Below are positions 25,563-35,300 of a DNA stretch of 64,000 nucleotides, piece after piece. The number at the start of each line of letters is the position of its first letter. The first letter of the stretch is position 1. Made by a program: the position numbers and the translations under genes. The notes beneath the pieces were generated by a model, which worked only from the letters and a program-made list of their open reading frames with translations, ran no database searches and was not told the origin of the DNA. The stretch lies in assembly GCA_947179155.2 (NCBI GenBank), contig OX359267.1, positions 57,644,792 to 57,708,791 of the forward strand, in the 5' to 3' direction. The stretch is from Hedera helix. Its lineage: Eukaryota > Streptophyta > Magnoliopsida > Apiales > Araliaceae.

Positions 25563-25815
25563 GAACATTCTCCAATTTGGTGGAAAGCACAACTTAGTTC
25601 CACTTGGTTGTGGAACATTCTGGAATGATGCGGAAGACTATGGAGTATTCTAGGAATATTCTAGAATATTCCAGATAGTGGTAATGAGTAGAGTATTCTA
25701 GAATGAGTCTAGAAACATCTAGGATATTCTACATGATTCTTGTATATTATGTACTATACTAGAAAGTTCTAGAGTATAGTAAAGAAGTATAGGACTAGTA
25801 CATTCTAGAACCTTC
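25563..25815 (+). promoter_or_regulatory. cluster of heat shock elements in the LTR U3 region
   Basis: Heat shock factor binds inverted nGAAn units spaced as GAAnnTTCnnGAA. Matches seen: GAACATTC at 25563-25570; GAACATTCTGGAA at 25613-25625; a perfect four-unit array GAATATTCTAGAATATTC at 25654-25671; TTCTAGAA at 25696-25703; GAAAGTTCTAGAG at 25762-25774 (last unit imperfect); and TTCTAGAACCTTC at 25803-25815, ending 21 bp before the TATA box. The same cluster recurs 2784 and 5568 bp downstream. The spacing and proximity to TATA match plant heat-shock promoters. Heat induction itself is inferred. Confidence 0.82.
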
Positions 25816-25836
25816 CCGTAAGGAGGTGGGGAGGTC

Positions 25837-25844
25837 TATAAATA
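25837..25844 (+). promoter_or_regulatory. LTR TATA box
   Basis: TATAAATA in all three LTRs (also 28621-28628 and 31405-31412). It lies about 70 bp before the AATAAA signal, defining a short R region. Confidence 0.75.
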
Positions 25845-26081
25845 GGAGGATGGCCTCATTTGTAAAGATGGAAGGAAAAGCATTCTCCAAGCAATCTTGT
25901 AAAGCTCTCTTGTGTAATAAAAGCTTTCTTACTTTCAAAGAGTTCTCTTGTTCCTTCTTAAAGTTTCTTCTCAAGTTCTCTTGGTGTTCACTTGGCGTAA
26001 GGCTTACTTAGCAACTACAAAAGGGTGATAGTTGTCTAAGGCCGCACGGTTGGGCTTAGGAATCTCTAAGGCCGTGACAGT

Positions 26082-26093
26082 TGGTATCAGAGC
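26082..26093 (+). other. primer binding site, initiator tRNA-Met (copy 1)
   Basis: TGGTATCAGAGC, two bases after the LTR, is the standard plant primer site complementary to the 3' end of initiator tRNA-Met. Confidence 0.93.
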
Positions 26094-26130
26094 TAAGGTT
26101 TAACGAAGGCGTTCGTTACTACCCGACACC

Positions 26131-28206
26131 ATGTCGAACATGACGGAGGAGCAACTAAGGGGTAGGGAAGAGGTGCCCACTTCTTCTAAAGGGGCAAGAC
26201 AAGCCAAATCAAGGGACGCTATGGCTACCCTGGATGCTCGAGTGTTAAGGCTAGAAGTGGCCATGGCGGATGTTAAAGAACGACTTGATCGTCTTGAGCA
26301 AAACATGGAAGACTCTATCGAGGGGCTCGATGCCAAGGTAGAGAAGTATCATGACGAGTTACTCGAGGCCTTCAAGTCCACCACCTATGATGCGGCACAG
26401 GAAAGTATGGCTTTCCAAGCTAAGGTCTTGGAAGCCTTGGCGAATGTGCAAGGAGAAATGCAAACTATGAAGGCTTCCGTGGAGGAAACCAAGGCTGATT
26501 GGACCCTATGCAAAAGGGCGGTGGCGAATGGCGCGGTGGAGGCTCCACGCCCTCAAGCTAGGGAGGTGGCGAGAATTAAAGATATCCCCAAGCCGAAGGA
26601 GTACGACGGCAAGCGAGATGCCACGGTGATTGACAACTTCTTGTGGCATATGGAGAGATACTTTGCAGCACTCGACTTGGAGGATAAGGTAAAAGTCAAC
26701 ACTGCTTCTCTTTATTTCACTGATATTGCTATGGTGTGGTGGCGTAGGAAATGTGCCGAGATGGAAAAAGGCACTCTTACTATTGATTCTTGGGATACAC
26801 TTAAGGCGGAGCTCAAAAAGCAATTCTATCCCGAGAATGTTGGCCGTGATGCCCGTAAGAGGATGAAGGAGCTCAAGCAAGATCGGTCCATCCAAGATTA
26901 TGTGCGGACTTTCTCCGATCTTATGCTTCAAATCACGAACATGAGTGAGGAGGATCTTCTTTTCAACTTCATGGATGGGCTCAAACCTTGGGCTGCTCAA
27001 GAGCTCAAGAGGCATAAGGTTGAAGATATCGCAACGGCATTAACGGTTGCGGAGTCTTTGGTGGTGTATCGACCAATAGAGAAAGGCGAATGTTCCAAGA
27101 AAAAGGGTGACTCACCAAAGGATATGGGCCTCGAACCATGGCATGCTAAAGGTAGGGGAGCAAATGATGGATCCTACAAGGTGCATTCCCACCCCGACAA
27201 GTCAGGGAAGCAGGGGTCGGAAGGGAGCCAAGGCAAGAAAAATATGAAGCCGCGAGAAAATTGTTTCATATGTAATGGACCTCATTGGGCGAGAGAGTGT
27301 CCAAAGCGACAAGTCCTCAATGCCTTACTCGAGACACAAGAGGAGGAAGCTACAATGGGAGCTCTTCAACTCCTCAACTCTGTGCAGGTAAAGTCTACTC
27401 CTCACCAAGCGGGTGATAGTAGATCAACAGGCGACTTTCATGGCAGTGAGAGGCGAAAATCAAAAAGGAAGGATCGTGCAACAGTTGGTGCTAAATCCTT
27501 TTCTAGGTGTTATTGGTGTGGTGATGGGGATCACCTCATCAAGGATTGCTCACAGAGAAAGACTTTACTTGGCATGATATCGTCAAACGATGGGCGTAAG
27601 CAACCTAAGGGAGCGTTGCAGATGCCAAAGACGAAAGTGGAGCAGGATGCCAAGGTCAAGAAGTCAGGATCTGACAAGAGCAAGACAATACGAAGGAAGG
27701 GCCTTCGATATGTCAACATGGAGATCGGGGGCAAAGTTGTGCAAGCATTGGTGGACTCAGGAGCCACGCATAACTTTATGACTCCTGACATGTGTGGAGT
27801 CTTCGGGCTCAAGCCAACTAAAGATGAAGGATGGGTGAAGTCCATCAATTCTGAGGAACAACAAACCCATGGCATAGTAAAAGGGGTTGAACTACGCCTG
27901 GGAGATTGGACGGGAAAAGCCGACTTTACTATCATCGACATGGACGATCACAAAGCCGTCCTTGGAATGGACTTCTTAAAGAAGTATAATGCGACGTTAA
28001 TACCATATCGGGGAGTGTTGGAAATCTCCGATAATTATGGACGGACCTTGTGTGAAATACCTTTGGTGCAACTAGGGGAAGGCACTAGCAAGTTGATAGA
28101 GTTCACTAAAGGGACAAAGTTAACATATGGCGAAAGATTAGTTGGGCCACGAACATACGCGGAAGTCATCAAGAAATGTCGAACCCAGTACGAGGTCCAA
28201 CACTGA
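26131..28206 (+). CDS. retrotransposon Gag-protease polyprotein, copy 1
   Basis: 691 residues, uninterrupted. Order: a coiled coil at about 30-100 (LDARVLRLEVAMADVKERLD); a Ty3-type retrotrans-gag capsid domain at about 165-315, with WWRRK at 203-207 and DRSIQDYVRTFSDL at 251-264; a CCHC-like knuckle at 378-390 (CX2CX3HX4C, one residue shorter than usual); a classical CX2CX4HX4C knuckle at 460-473; and a retropepsin-like aspartic protease with DSGATHNF at 542-549 and VLGMDFL at 610-616. The protein ends at 691, where a polymerase would normally follow. It should form particles and process itself but must borrow reverse transcriptase and integrase. The start was chosen as the first ATG after the primer site. 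Purifying selection is suggested by full openness despite the missing polymerase, though recency alone could explain that. Confidence 0.93.
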   Translation: MSNMTEEQLRGREEVPTSSKGARQAKSRDAMATLDARVLRLEVAMADVKERLDRLEQNMEDSIEGLDAKVEKYHDELLEAFKSTTYDAAQESMAFQAKVLEALANVQGEMQTMKASVEETKADWTLCKRAVANGAVEAPRPQAREVARIKDIPKPKEYDGKRDATVIDNFLWHMERYFAALDLEDKVKVNTASLYFTDIAMVWWRRKCAEMEKGTLTIDSWDTLKAELKKQFYPENVGRDARKRMKELKQDRSIQDYVRTFSDLMLQITNMSEEDLLFNFMDGLKPWAAQELKRHKVEDIATALTVAESLVVYRPIEKGECSKKKGDSPKDMGLEPWHAKGRGANDGSYKVHSHPDKSGKQGSEGSQGKKNMKPRENCFICNGPHWARECPKRQVLNALLETQEEEATMGALQLLNSVQVKSTPHQAGDSRSTGDFHGSERRKSKRKDRATVGAKSFSRCYWCGDGDHLIKDCSQRKTLLGMISSNDGRKQPKGALQMPKTKVEQDAKVKKSGSDKSKTIRRKGLRYVNMEIGGKVVQALVDSGATHNFMTPDMCGVFGLKPTKDEGWVKSINSEEQQTHGIVKGVELRLGDWTGKADFTIIDMDDHKAVLGMDFLKKYNATLIPYRGVLEISDNYGRTLCEIPLVQLGEGTSKLIEFTKGTKLTYGERLVGPRTYAEVIKKCRTQYEVQH

Positions 28207-28210
28207 AGCT

Positions 28211-28228
28211 CGTGACGAGGGCGTCACG
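28211..28228 (+). other. stem-loop just downstream of the gag-protease stop (copy 1)
   Basis: CGTGACG-AGGG-CGTCACG forms a perfect 7-bp stem with a 4-base loop, 4 bases after the TGA stop. The stem contains the same CGTGAC/GTCACG words as the LTR tips. The second copy is at 30995-31012. Confidence 0.65.
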
Positions 28229-28233
28229 AAATC

Positions 28234-28246
28234 AGGTGTGGGAGAA
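28234..28246 (+). other. polypurine tract, copy 1
   Basis: AGGTGTGGGAGAA lies immediately before the second LTR. The equivalent tract of copy 2 is at 31018-31030. Confidence 0.78.
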
Positions 28247-28863
28247 TGTCACGTCCCGCGCAAGACTCTAGAGGTTAACCCACAAAAAGCCGCACAGATG
28301 CTTATGTGAGGCTTACTTTTGGGGCTAGGATGTGGGGAAGTCTCTAGAACATTCTCCAATTTGGTGGAAAGCACAACTTAGTTCCACTTGGTTGTGGAAC
28401 ATTCTGGAATGATGCGGAAGACTATGGAGTATTCTAGGAATATTCTAGAATATTCCAGATAGTGGTAATGAGTAGAGTATTCTAGAATGGGTCTAGAAAC
28501 ATCTAGGATATTCTACATGATTCTTGTATATTATGTACTATACTAGAAAGTTCTAGAGTATAGTAAAGAAGTATAGGACTAGTACATTCTAGAACCTTCC
28601 CGTAAGGAGGTGGGGAGGTCTATAAATAGGAGGATGGCCTCATTTGTAAAGATGGAAGGAAAAGCATTCTCCAAGCAATCTTGTAAAGCTCTCTTGTGTA
28701 ATAAAAGCTTTCTTACTTTCAAAGAGTTCTCTTGTTCCTTCTTAAAGTTTCTTCTCAAGTTCTCTTGGTGTTCACTTGGCGTAAGGCTTACTTAGCAACT
28801 ACAAAAGGGTGATAGTTGTCTAAGGCCGCACGGTTGGGCTTAGGAATCTCTAAGGCCGTGACA
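28247..28863 (+). repeat. LTR copy 2 (shared middle LTR)
   Basis: 617 bp. It serves as the 3' LTR of copy 1 and the 5' LTR of copy 2. It carries the same heat-shock-element cluster (28347-28599), TATA box and poly(A) signal. Confidence 0.95.
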
Positions 28864-28865
28864 GT

Positions 28866-28877
28866 TGGTATCAGAGC
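28866..28877 (+). other. primer binding site, initiator tRNA-Met (copy 2)
   Basis: TGGTATCAGAGC, identical in sequence and position to copy 1. Confidence 0.93.
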
Positions 28878-28914
28878 TAAGGTTTAACGAAGGCGTTCGT
28901 TACTACCCGACACC

Positions 28915-30990
28915 ATGTCGAACATGACGGAGGAGCAACTAAGGGGTAGGGAAGAGGTGCCCACTTCTTCTAAAGGGGCAAGACAAGCCAAATCAAGGGA
29001 CGCTATGGCTACCCTGGATGCTCGAGTGTTAAGGCTAGAAGTGGCCATGGCGGATGTTAAAGAACGACTTGATCGTCTTGAGCAAAACATGGAAGACTCT
29101 ATCGAGGGGCTCGATGCCAAGGTAGAGAAGTATCATGACGAGTTACTCGAGGCCTTCAAGTCCACCACCTATGATGCGGCACAGGAAAGTATGGCTTTCC
29201 AAGCTAAGGTCTTGGAAGCCTTGGCGAATGTGCAAGGAGAAATGCAAACTATGAAGGCTTCCGTGGAGGAAACCAAGGCTGATTGGACCCTATGCAAAAG
29301 GGCGGTGGCGAATGGCGCGGTGGAGGCTCCACGCCCTCAAGCTAGGGAGGTGGCGAGAATTAAAGATATCCCCAAGCCGAAGGAGTACGACGGCAAGCGA
29401 GATGCCACGGTGATTGACAACTTCTTGTGGCATATGGAGAGATACTTTGCAGCACTCGACTTGGAGGATAAGGTAAAAGTCAACACTGCTTCTCTTTATT
29501 TCACTGATATTGCTATGGTGTGGTGGCGTAGGAAATGTGCCGAGATGGAAAAAGGCACTCTTACTATTGATTCTTGGGATACACTTAAGGCGGAGCTCAG
29601 AAAGCAATTCTATCCCGAGAATGTTGGCCGTGATGCCCGTAAGAGGATGAAGGAGCTCAAGCAAGATCGGTCCATCCAAGATTATGTGCGGACTTTCTCC
29701 GATCTTATGCTTCAAATCACGAACATGAGTGAGGAGGATCTTCTTTTCAACTTCATGGATGGGCTCAAACCTTGGGCTGCTCAAGAGCTCAAGAGGCATA
29801 AGGTTGAAGATATCGCAACGGCATTAACGGTTGCGGAGTCTTTGGTGGTGTATCGACCAATAGAGAAAGGCGAATGTTCCAAGAAAAAGGGTGACTCACC
29901 AAAGGATATGGGCCTCGAACCATGGCATGCTAAAGGTAGGGGAGCAAATGATGGATCCTACAAGGTGCATTCCCACCCCGACAAGTCAGGGAAGCAGGGG
30001 TCGGAAGGGAGCCAAGGCAAGAAAAATATGAAGCCGCGAGAAAATTGCTTCATATGTAATGGACCTCATTGGGCGAGAGAGTGTCCAAAGCGACAAGTCC
30101 TCAATGCCTTACTCGAGACACAAGAGGAGGAAGCTACAATGGGAGCTCTTCAACTCCTCAACTCTGTGCAGGTAAAGTCTACTCCTCACCAAGCGGGTGA
30201 TAGTAGATCAACAGGCGACTTTCATGGCAGTGAGAGGCGAAAATCAAAAAGGAAGGATCGTGCAACAGTTGGTGCTAAATCCTTTTCTAGGTGTTATTGG
30301 TGTGGTGATGGGGATCACCTCATCAAGGATTGCTCACAGAGAAAGACTTTACTTGGCATGATATCGTCAAACGATGGGCGTAAGCAACCTAAGGGAGCGT
30401 TGCAGATGCCAAAGACGAAAGTGGAGCAGGATGCCAAGGTCAAGAAGTCAGGATCTGACAAGAGCAAGACAATACGAAGGAAGGGCCTTCGATATGTCAA
30501 CATGGAGATCGGGGGCAAAGTTGTGCAAGCATTGGTGGACTCAGGAGCCACGCATAACTTTATGACTCCTGACATGTGTGGAGTCTTCGGGCTCAAGCCA
30601 ACTAAAGATGAAGGATGGGTGAAGTCCATCAATTCTGAGGAACAACAAACCCATGGCATAGTAAAAGGGGTTGAACTACGCCTGGGAGATTGGACGGGAA
30701 AAGCCGACTTTACTATCATCGACATGGACGATCACAAAGCCGTCCTTGGAATGGACTTCTTAAAGAAGTATAATGCGACGTTAATACCATATCGGGGAGT
30801 GTTGGAAATCTCCGATAATTATGGACGGACCTTGTGTGAAATACCTTTGGTGCAACTAGGGGAAGGCACTAGCAAGTTGATAGAGTTCACTAAAGGGACA
30901 AAGTTAACATATGGCGAAAGATTAGTTGGGCCACGAACATACGCGGAAGTCATCAAGAAATGTCGAACCCAGTACGAGGTCCAACACTGA
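28915..30990 (+). CDS. retrotransposon Gag-protease polyprotein, copy 2
   Basis: 691 residues with the same domains as the copy 2784 bp upstream: coiled coil, capsid-type Gag, two zinc knuckles, aspartic protease with DSGATHNF. Comparing both by eye, the only amino-acid change is Lys to Arg at residue 229 (in AELKKQF). One silent change was seen in the first zinc-knuckle cysteine codon (TGT versus TGC, at 27261-27263 in copy 1). No polymerase or integrase follows; the stop is succeeded by the same stem-loop, polypurine tract and an LTR. Confidence 0.93.
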   Translation: MSNMTEEQLRGREEVPTSSKGARQAKSRDAMATLDARVLRLEVAMADVKERLDRLEQNMEDSIEGLDAKVEKYHDELLEAFKSTTYDAAQESMAFQAKVLEALANVQGEMQTMKASVEETKADWTLCKRAVANGAVEAPRPQAREVARIKDIPKPKEYDGKRDATVIDNFLWHMERYFAALDLEDKVKVNTASLYFTDIAMVWWRRKCAEMEKGTLTIDSWDTLKAELRKQFYPENVGRDARKRMKELKQDRSIQDYVRTFSDLMLQITNMSEEDLLFNFMDGLKPWAAQELKRHKVEDIATALTVAESLVVYRPIEKGECSKKKGDSPKDMGLEPWHAKGRGANDGSYKVHSHPDKSGKQGSEGSQGKKNMKPRENCFICNGPHWARECPKRQVLNALLETQEEEATMGALQLLNSVQVKSTPHQAGDSRSTGDFHGSERRKSKRKDRATVGAKSFSRCYWCGDGDHLIKDCSQRKTLLGMISSNDGRKQPKGALQMPKTKVEQDAKVKKSGSDKSKTIRRKGLRYVNMEIGGKVVQALVDSGATHNFMTPDMCGVFGLKPTKDEGWVKSINSEEQQTHGIVKGVELRLGDWTGKADFTIIDMDDHKAVLGMDFLKKYNATLIPYRGVLEISDNYGRTLCEIPLVQLGEGTSKLIEFTKGTKLTYGERLVGPRTYAEVIKKCRTQYEVQH

Positions 30991-31030
30991 AGCTCGTGAC
31001 GAGGGCGTCACGAAATCAGGTGTGGGAGAA

Positions 31031-31647
31031 TGTCACGTCCCGCGCAAGACTCTAGAGGTTAACCCACAAAAAGCCGCACAGATGCTTATGTGAGGCTTAC
31101 TTTTGGGGCTAGGATGTGGGGAAGTCTCTAGAACATTCTCCAATTTGGTGGAAAGCACAACTTAGTTCCACTTGGTTGTGGAACATTCTGGAATGATGCG
31201 GAAGACTATGGAGTATTCTAGGAATATTCTAGAATATTCCAGATAGTGGTAATGAGTAGAGTATTCTAGAATGGGTCTAGAAACATCTAGGATATTCTAC
31301 ATGATTCTTGTATATTATGTACTATACTAGAAAGTTCTAGAGTATAGTAAAGAAGTATAGGACTAGTACATTCTAGAACCTTCCCGTAAGGAGGTGGGGA
31401 GGTCTATAAATAGGAGGATGACCTCATTTGTAAAGATGGAAGGAAAAACATTCTCCAAGCAATCTTGTAAAGCTCTCTTGTGTAATAAAAGCTTTCTTAC
31501 TTTCAAAGAGTTCTCTTGTTCCTTCTTAAAGTTTCTTCTCAAGTTCTCTTGGTGTTCACTTGGCGTAAGGCTTACTTAGCAACTACAAAAGGGTGATAGT
31601 TGTCTAAGGCCGCACGGTTGGACTTAGGAATCTCTAAGGCCGTGACA
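31031..31647 (+). repeat. LTR copy 3
   Basis: 617 bp. Three differences from copy 2 were seen, all G to A (ATGACC for ATGGCC, AAAAAC for AAAAGC, TTGGACTT for TTGGGCTT). The heat-shock elements (31131-31383), TATA box and poly(A) signal are unchanged. It is followed by AGTGG. Confidence 0.95.
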
Positions 31648-32244
31648 AGTGGCTGTAGTAGTTAGTAATTTTGATGACCAAAAGGGAGTCTCTTTGTGTT
31701 TTCAAAGAACTAGTTAACAATCTTGACACTGTGTAGTGCAACTCAATTTTAAATATAATTCATTATTGCACATTACGAGGTTTGAACAAGCTAGCAGTGG
31801 TGAACTTCCAAGCCATGTGAGATGGGGCCTCGGCCCAAACCACCTGCTTACCGAATTTTAGTACCAATTAAGAAACAAATTTGTTAAGGACACTGCCTTT
31901 GCTTAATTTTCCGACATGAATGGTCGATTCCCTGTCGCATTGGTGTCATGCTGTTGCTAATCCTGTGGTCACTGTTAGTCTAAATTTCATTGCTGGTGAA
32001 TCAAAAGCACAAGGTAGGCCCCATTGAGCTTGCTGATGAACGTGCATGTGTATACTTGATGACTTTTGTTGAATACAAGGCCGCCAAAATGATTTGGCTA
32101 GCATTTAAATTGGAGATATCATTTGGTTACAATCAAGTGACACAGATAATTAATTAATAGGCCTATTTTTTAAGAGGAAAAGTAGGTAGTGCATATGTTC
32201 ATATAGGAGGTTGCTAGGATTTGTGAGAGTGGAAAAAAAAGTCA

Positions 32245-32394
32245 ATGCTCTTGAGACATATGATGTCCTAGGCTAATCACATACTGTCATTTCATGTGTA
32301 GTGGACCTAGATATAAATGGTTCACTACATGCTAAAGTAATAACATGTGATTGACTTAAAGCGCCATGTAACAATACCCCAAGAGCACTAAATA
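32245..32394. mobile_element. MITE-like palindromic element
   Basis: Ends read AATGCTCTTGAG and CCAAGAGCACT (inverted), with an internal inverted pair CATGTGTAGTGGACC / GGTTCACTACATG. It resembles the element near 22585 in having GCTCTTGG-type ends and a central hairpin. No target duplication was confirmed. Confidence 0.4.
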
Positions 32395-35300
32395 AGTTGT
32401 CGAGTGGATGAATAAGGTTTGAAAATGTTGAGCTCGTGATTTGAAATCTGTGTCCATAAAACATGTATCCTGAACCTCTTACATAGTTTCCTCACTAGCT
32501 TAGCTGTTTATCTATGCATGCTAATCCCTTCAGCTTTGGATATTTTTATTCCTTCCGAAAGTTTTACCTTTTGACCAAGATACTCATTTCAAGTCCAAAG
32601 CATATTGTCCTTTCTGACTTCCTCTCGTCTTTTGCTAGATTTCATACTTAATCGTTGGTACAAGTTATTTCATAAATTAGAATTAAATAGTGATTTTAGA
32701 AATTGACATCTTCTTTTTTTCTCCCTTTTTGTGTGTGCGCGCGCGCAGAAAGTCAATAATTGTGACATTCTTTGTAGGAAAAAAAGTACTCAGCCACTCT
32801 ATCGGACTCCTTTACACTGACAAAGTTACATCAACTGGGTTCACGTAATGCAACAAAGCCTATAAGTAGAAAATAACAGGTGATAATGTATCATGTGATG
32901 GAAATTGCATCTAGAGACACGCATGGTGAATCAGCGGCATGCATGCATGTACACGACCTTTTTGTTAAAATGGAAATTATTCTCTTTCTTCCGATCAATG
33001 ACTCATCTCTCATGAGTCATCAGAATAATCTTCATGGCACAAAAGTGTCAATTAATGATTTATTTTGCAAAGTTATCCTTGGTGTTACTTTTCACTATGT
33101 TGGCCCTTAATTTAACAAGATGATAATGGCACAAATTAAGTCTGAAGAGGGAAGAGTCGTTATTCCCTCGGTCCTAAATAAAGTGTTAGGTTTCAAAGTC
33201 CAATTTAAAAACATGTCAGCTTACGGTTAAATGTTATTAACGTCTTTAATATTTTCTTTTTGTTCTTGCACTCTTGAATTTTTTAAAATTCATTCCAAAT
33301 TTATTATTTTCTGGAATTGGGAATTAATTTGAGGCAGCGATTTTTGAGCTAATTGTGTATTGTAAAAAAAACCCTCTAAACAGTGAATGCAGGAAGTAAA
33401 GAAAGTTGGATGATTCTAATATTACATTTCCGTCAACATTAATATTTCTGTATAATTATATGGAGTATATATATTTTATCTTTTATTTTTTTTGTGAGGC
33501 CACCTTTTTTCTCTGAGTGCATGACTAAACTACACAAGATACCAGCAAATTGATTTTGTCCCCCGCTACCACCCAAAACCAAATTAAGTCGATCGAGTCT
33601 GTATATACCTCCTCTATTAATTCTGTTTACGATAAGAAGTTTTCATGATGATTTTGTTATGCTTTATATTTAACAAAGCTGGATAGATGATTACATGATT
33701 TTTATTTTAATATCATTCTATTCTGATTCACTTTAATGGGTTTAGATTTTAGTAATCCCAGATATCTTAATTACTATAATTTAGAATTAATTGTATCAAT
33801 CAATCACTTTTATTTGTTTGATTTTATCTTCAAAAGTCGGTCGGTCTACAGATTTACTCTAATATTAACAGATGCTGATGTATTATTTATAACTATTGAG
33901 ACCCGAACTCTGCTTGCTTGAAAAGGATGGTCTGGAATTTGAGAAATATATATGTACAGTTTATGCGCGTGGATGGTTAAGAAATAACTAAAAACATGGA
34001 AAAATTAAGACTTGAATGATGTACATAAGGATGTGGGGTCAGTTGACCCCATTGAAATTTTATTTTATTTTATAATATATGATAAAATTTAAACATTTTA
34101 AATGTTATATACAAATTGACTCTATTAAAATTTTATAAAAATTTTAATATACGGGGTCAAATTAATTTTTTTTAACTTTCTCACTTGAGTTTCAATCTCA
34201 TATAATTTCTATTTTCTCTATATATGTATATTCATATAATCTTCTTAAACTAATTAATAATATATTTTATATTATTTTTTGAAGAATTAATTATTTATAA
34301 ATAATTTGTCTTAAAAAAAATCTATTAAGGATCAATAGAGTGTATATACATTACATATGCATATAAGTATATATATAGAGGTAAAATTATTATTATAATA
34401 AAATATATATTTTATATATGTCATTTAAAATTATAAAATTATTTAAAAAAATTAATTTGAAAATATTTTTCCTGAATTCTTACTAAATTATTTATAATCA
34501 TATAATAATTTTGATTTCATTATATATTTTTTCTACCATCGCCACTGGATGTAGATAAAGAGGAAATTAAATGCAGTCCAAATTAATTAATTATTGCTCG
34601 TGGAATCCCTTGTCTAACTTTTGTGGGGCAACAATCATCACCCATTTTGCCTCATATACTATACAATCATATGCGTATAAATTCCATTTCATCCTATTAA
34701 TTATTAAGTTGGGTCGATCTGTTTATCCTTGAACTAAGATAGTACTATAAGTAAGTCAGAGTGAGAAATTTATAAAAATACCAAAACTTTGCCGTGCATA
34801 TCTTAATTAATTAATAGTAATGGTTAATTAAAACTTTATTTTTTTTAATTTTTTTTTTTTTTTGGCTGAATTTTTCTCGCACAAAAAACCTCGTGGCGCA
34901 AGGGTATGTGTGTTATTGGCCTTGATTTTTATTATCCTCCTTTCCCATCCCTCACATGTGCAGCCATGTTATTGTTATCCAAATTGGCATGGCCTGGCAT
35001 GACCCTAATATATAAAGCACATGGTTTTAGGTACGTTCTCCATTCTTTAATTTATTTATGATGCAGACATGAGGAAAGTACGTATCGCGCATATGCATGC
35101 ATGTTAAATGTTAATAAGCAAGTAATATCCCTTCGCTTTGCAAAAGTAGTAACTTCTATGTTAATATCTATATCTTTAAAAATAAAAATATTAATTTATT
35201 AATTATAACGTGATAATAAAATTATGATAATAAATTTGAGAGACATTATACTGTTTTTGCACAACTATCAATAAAAATGAGAATCTTATTGTTTAAACAA

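Larger units (their letters stand above)
25463..26079 (+). repeat. LTR copy 1 (617 bp)
   Basis: It contains the heat-shock-element cluster, a TATA box at 25837-25844 and a poly(A) signal AATAAA at 25916-25921. By eye it differs from LTR copy 2 at one site (GAATGAGTC here, GAATGGGTC in copies 2 and 3). Confidence 0.95.
25463..31647 (+). mobile_element. tandem array of a non-autonomous gag-protease LTR retrotransposon (three LTRs, two interiors)
   Basis: Layout is LTR, interior, LTR, interior, LTR with an exact period of 2784 bp (LTR starts at 25463, 28247 and 31031; each LTR 617 bp). LTRs start TGTCACG and end CGTGACA. Each interior has a tRNA-iMet primer site, one 691-codon gag-protease frame and a polypurine tract, but no reverse transcriptase, RNase H or integrase. 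The outer flanks share AGTG (25459-25462 and 31648-31651), consistent with one original insertion that later expanded by recombination between LTRs, or with insertion of a tandem molecule. Copies are nearly identical, so the expansion is very recent. Confidence 0.95.

Noticed and set aside
25826..26011. 61-residue open frame in each LTR
   Set aside because: It begins upstream of the TATA box and crosses the poly(A) signal, so it is unlikely to be translated; it is repeated only because the LTR is repeated.
26506..27941. Antisense frames of 169 and 136 residues opposite gag-protease
   Set aside because: They are mirrored in the second copy and have no recognisable domain; typical shadows of a GC-balanced coding strand.
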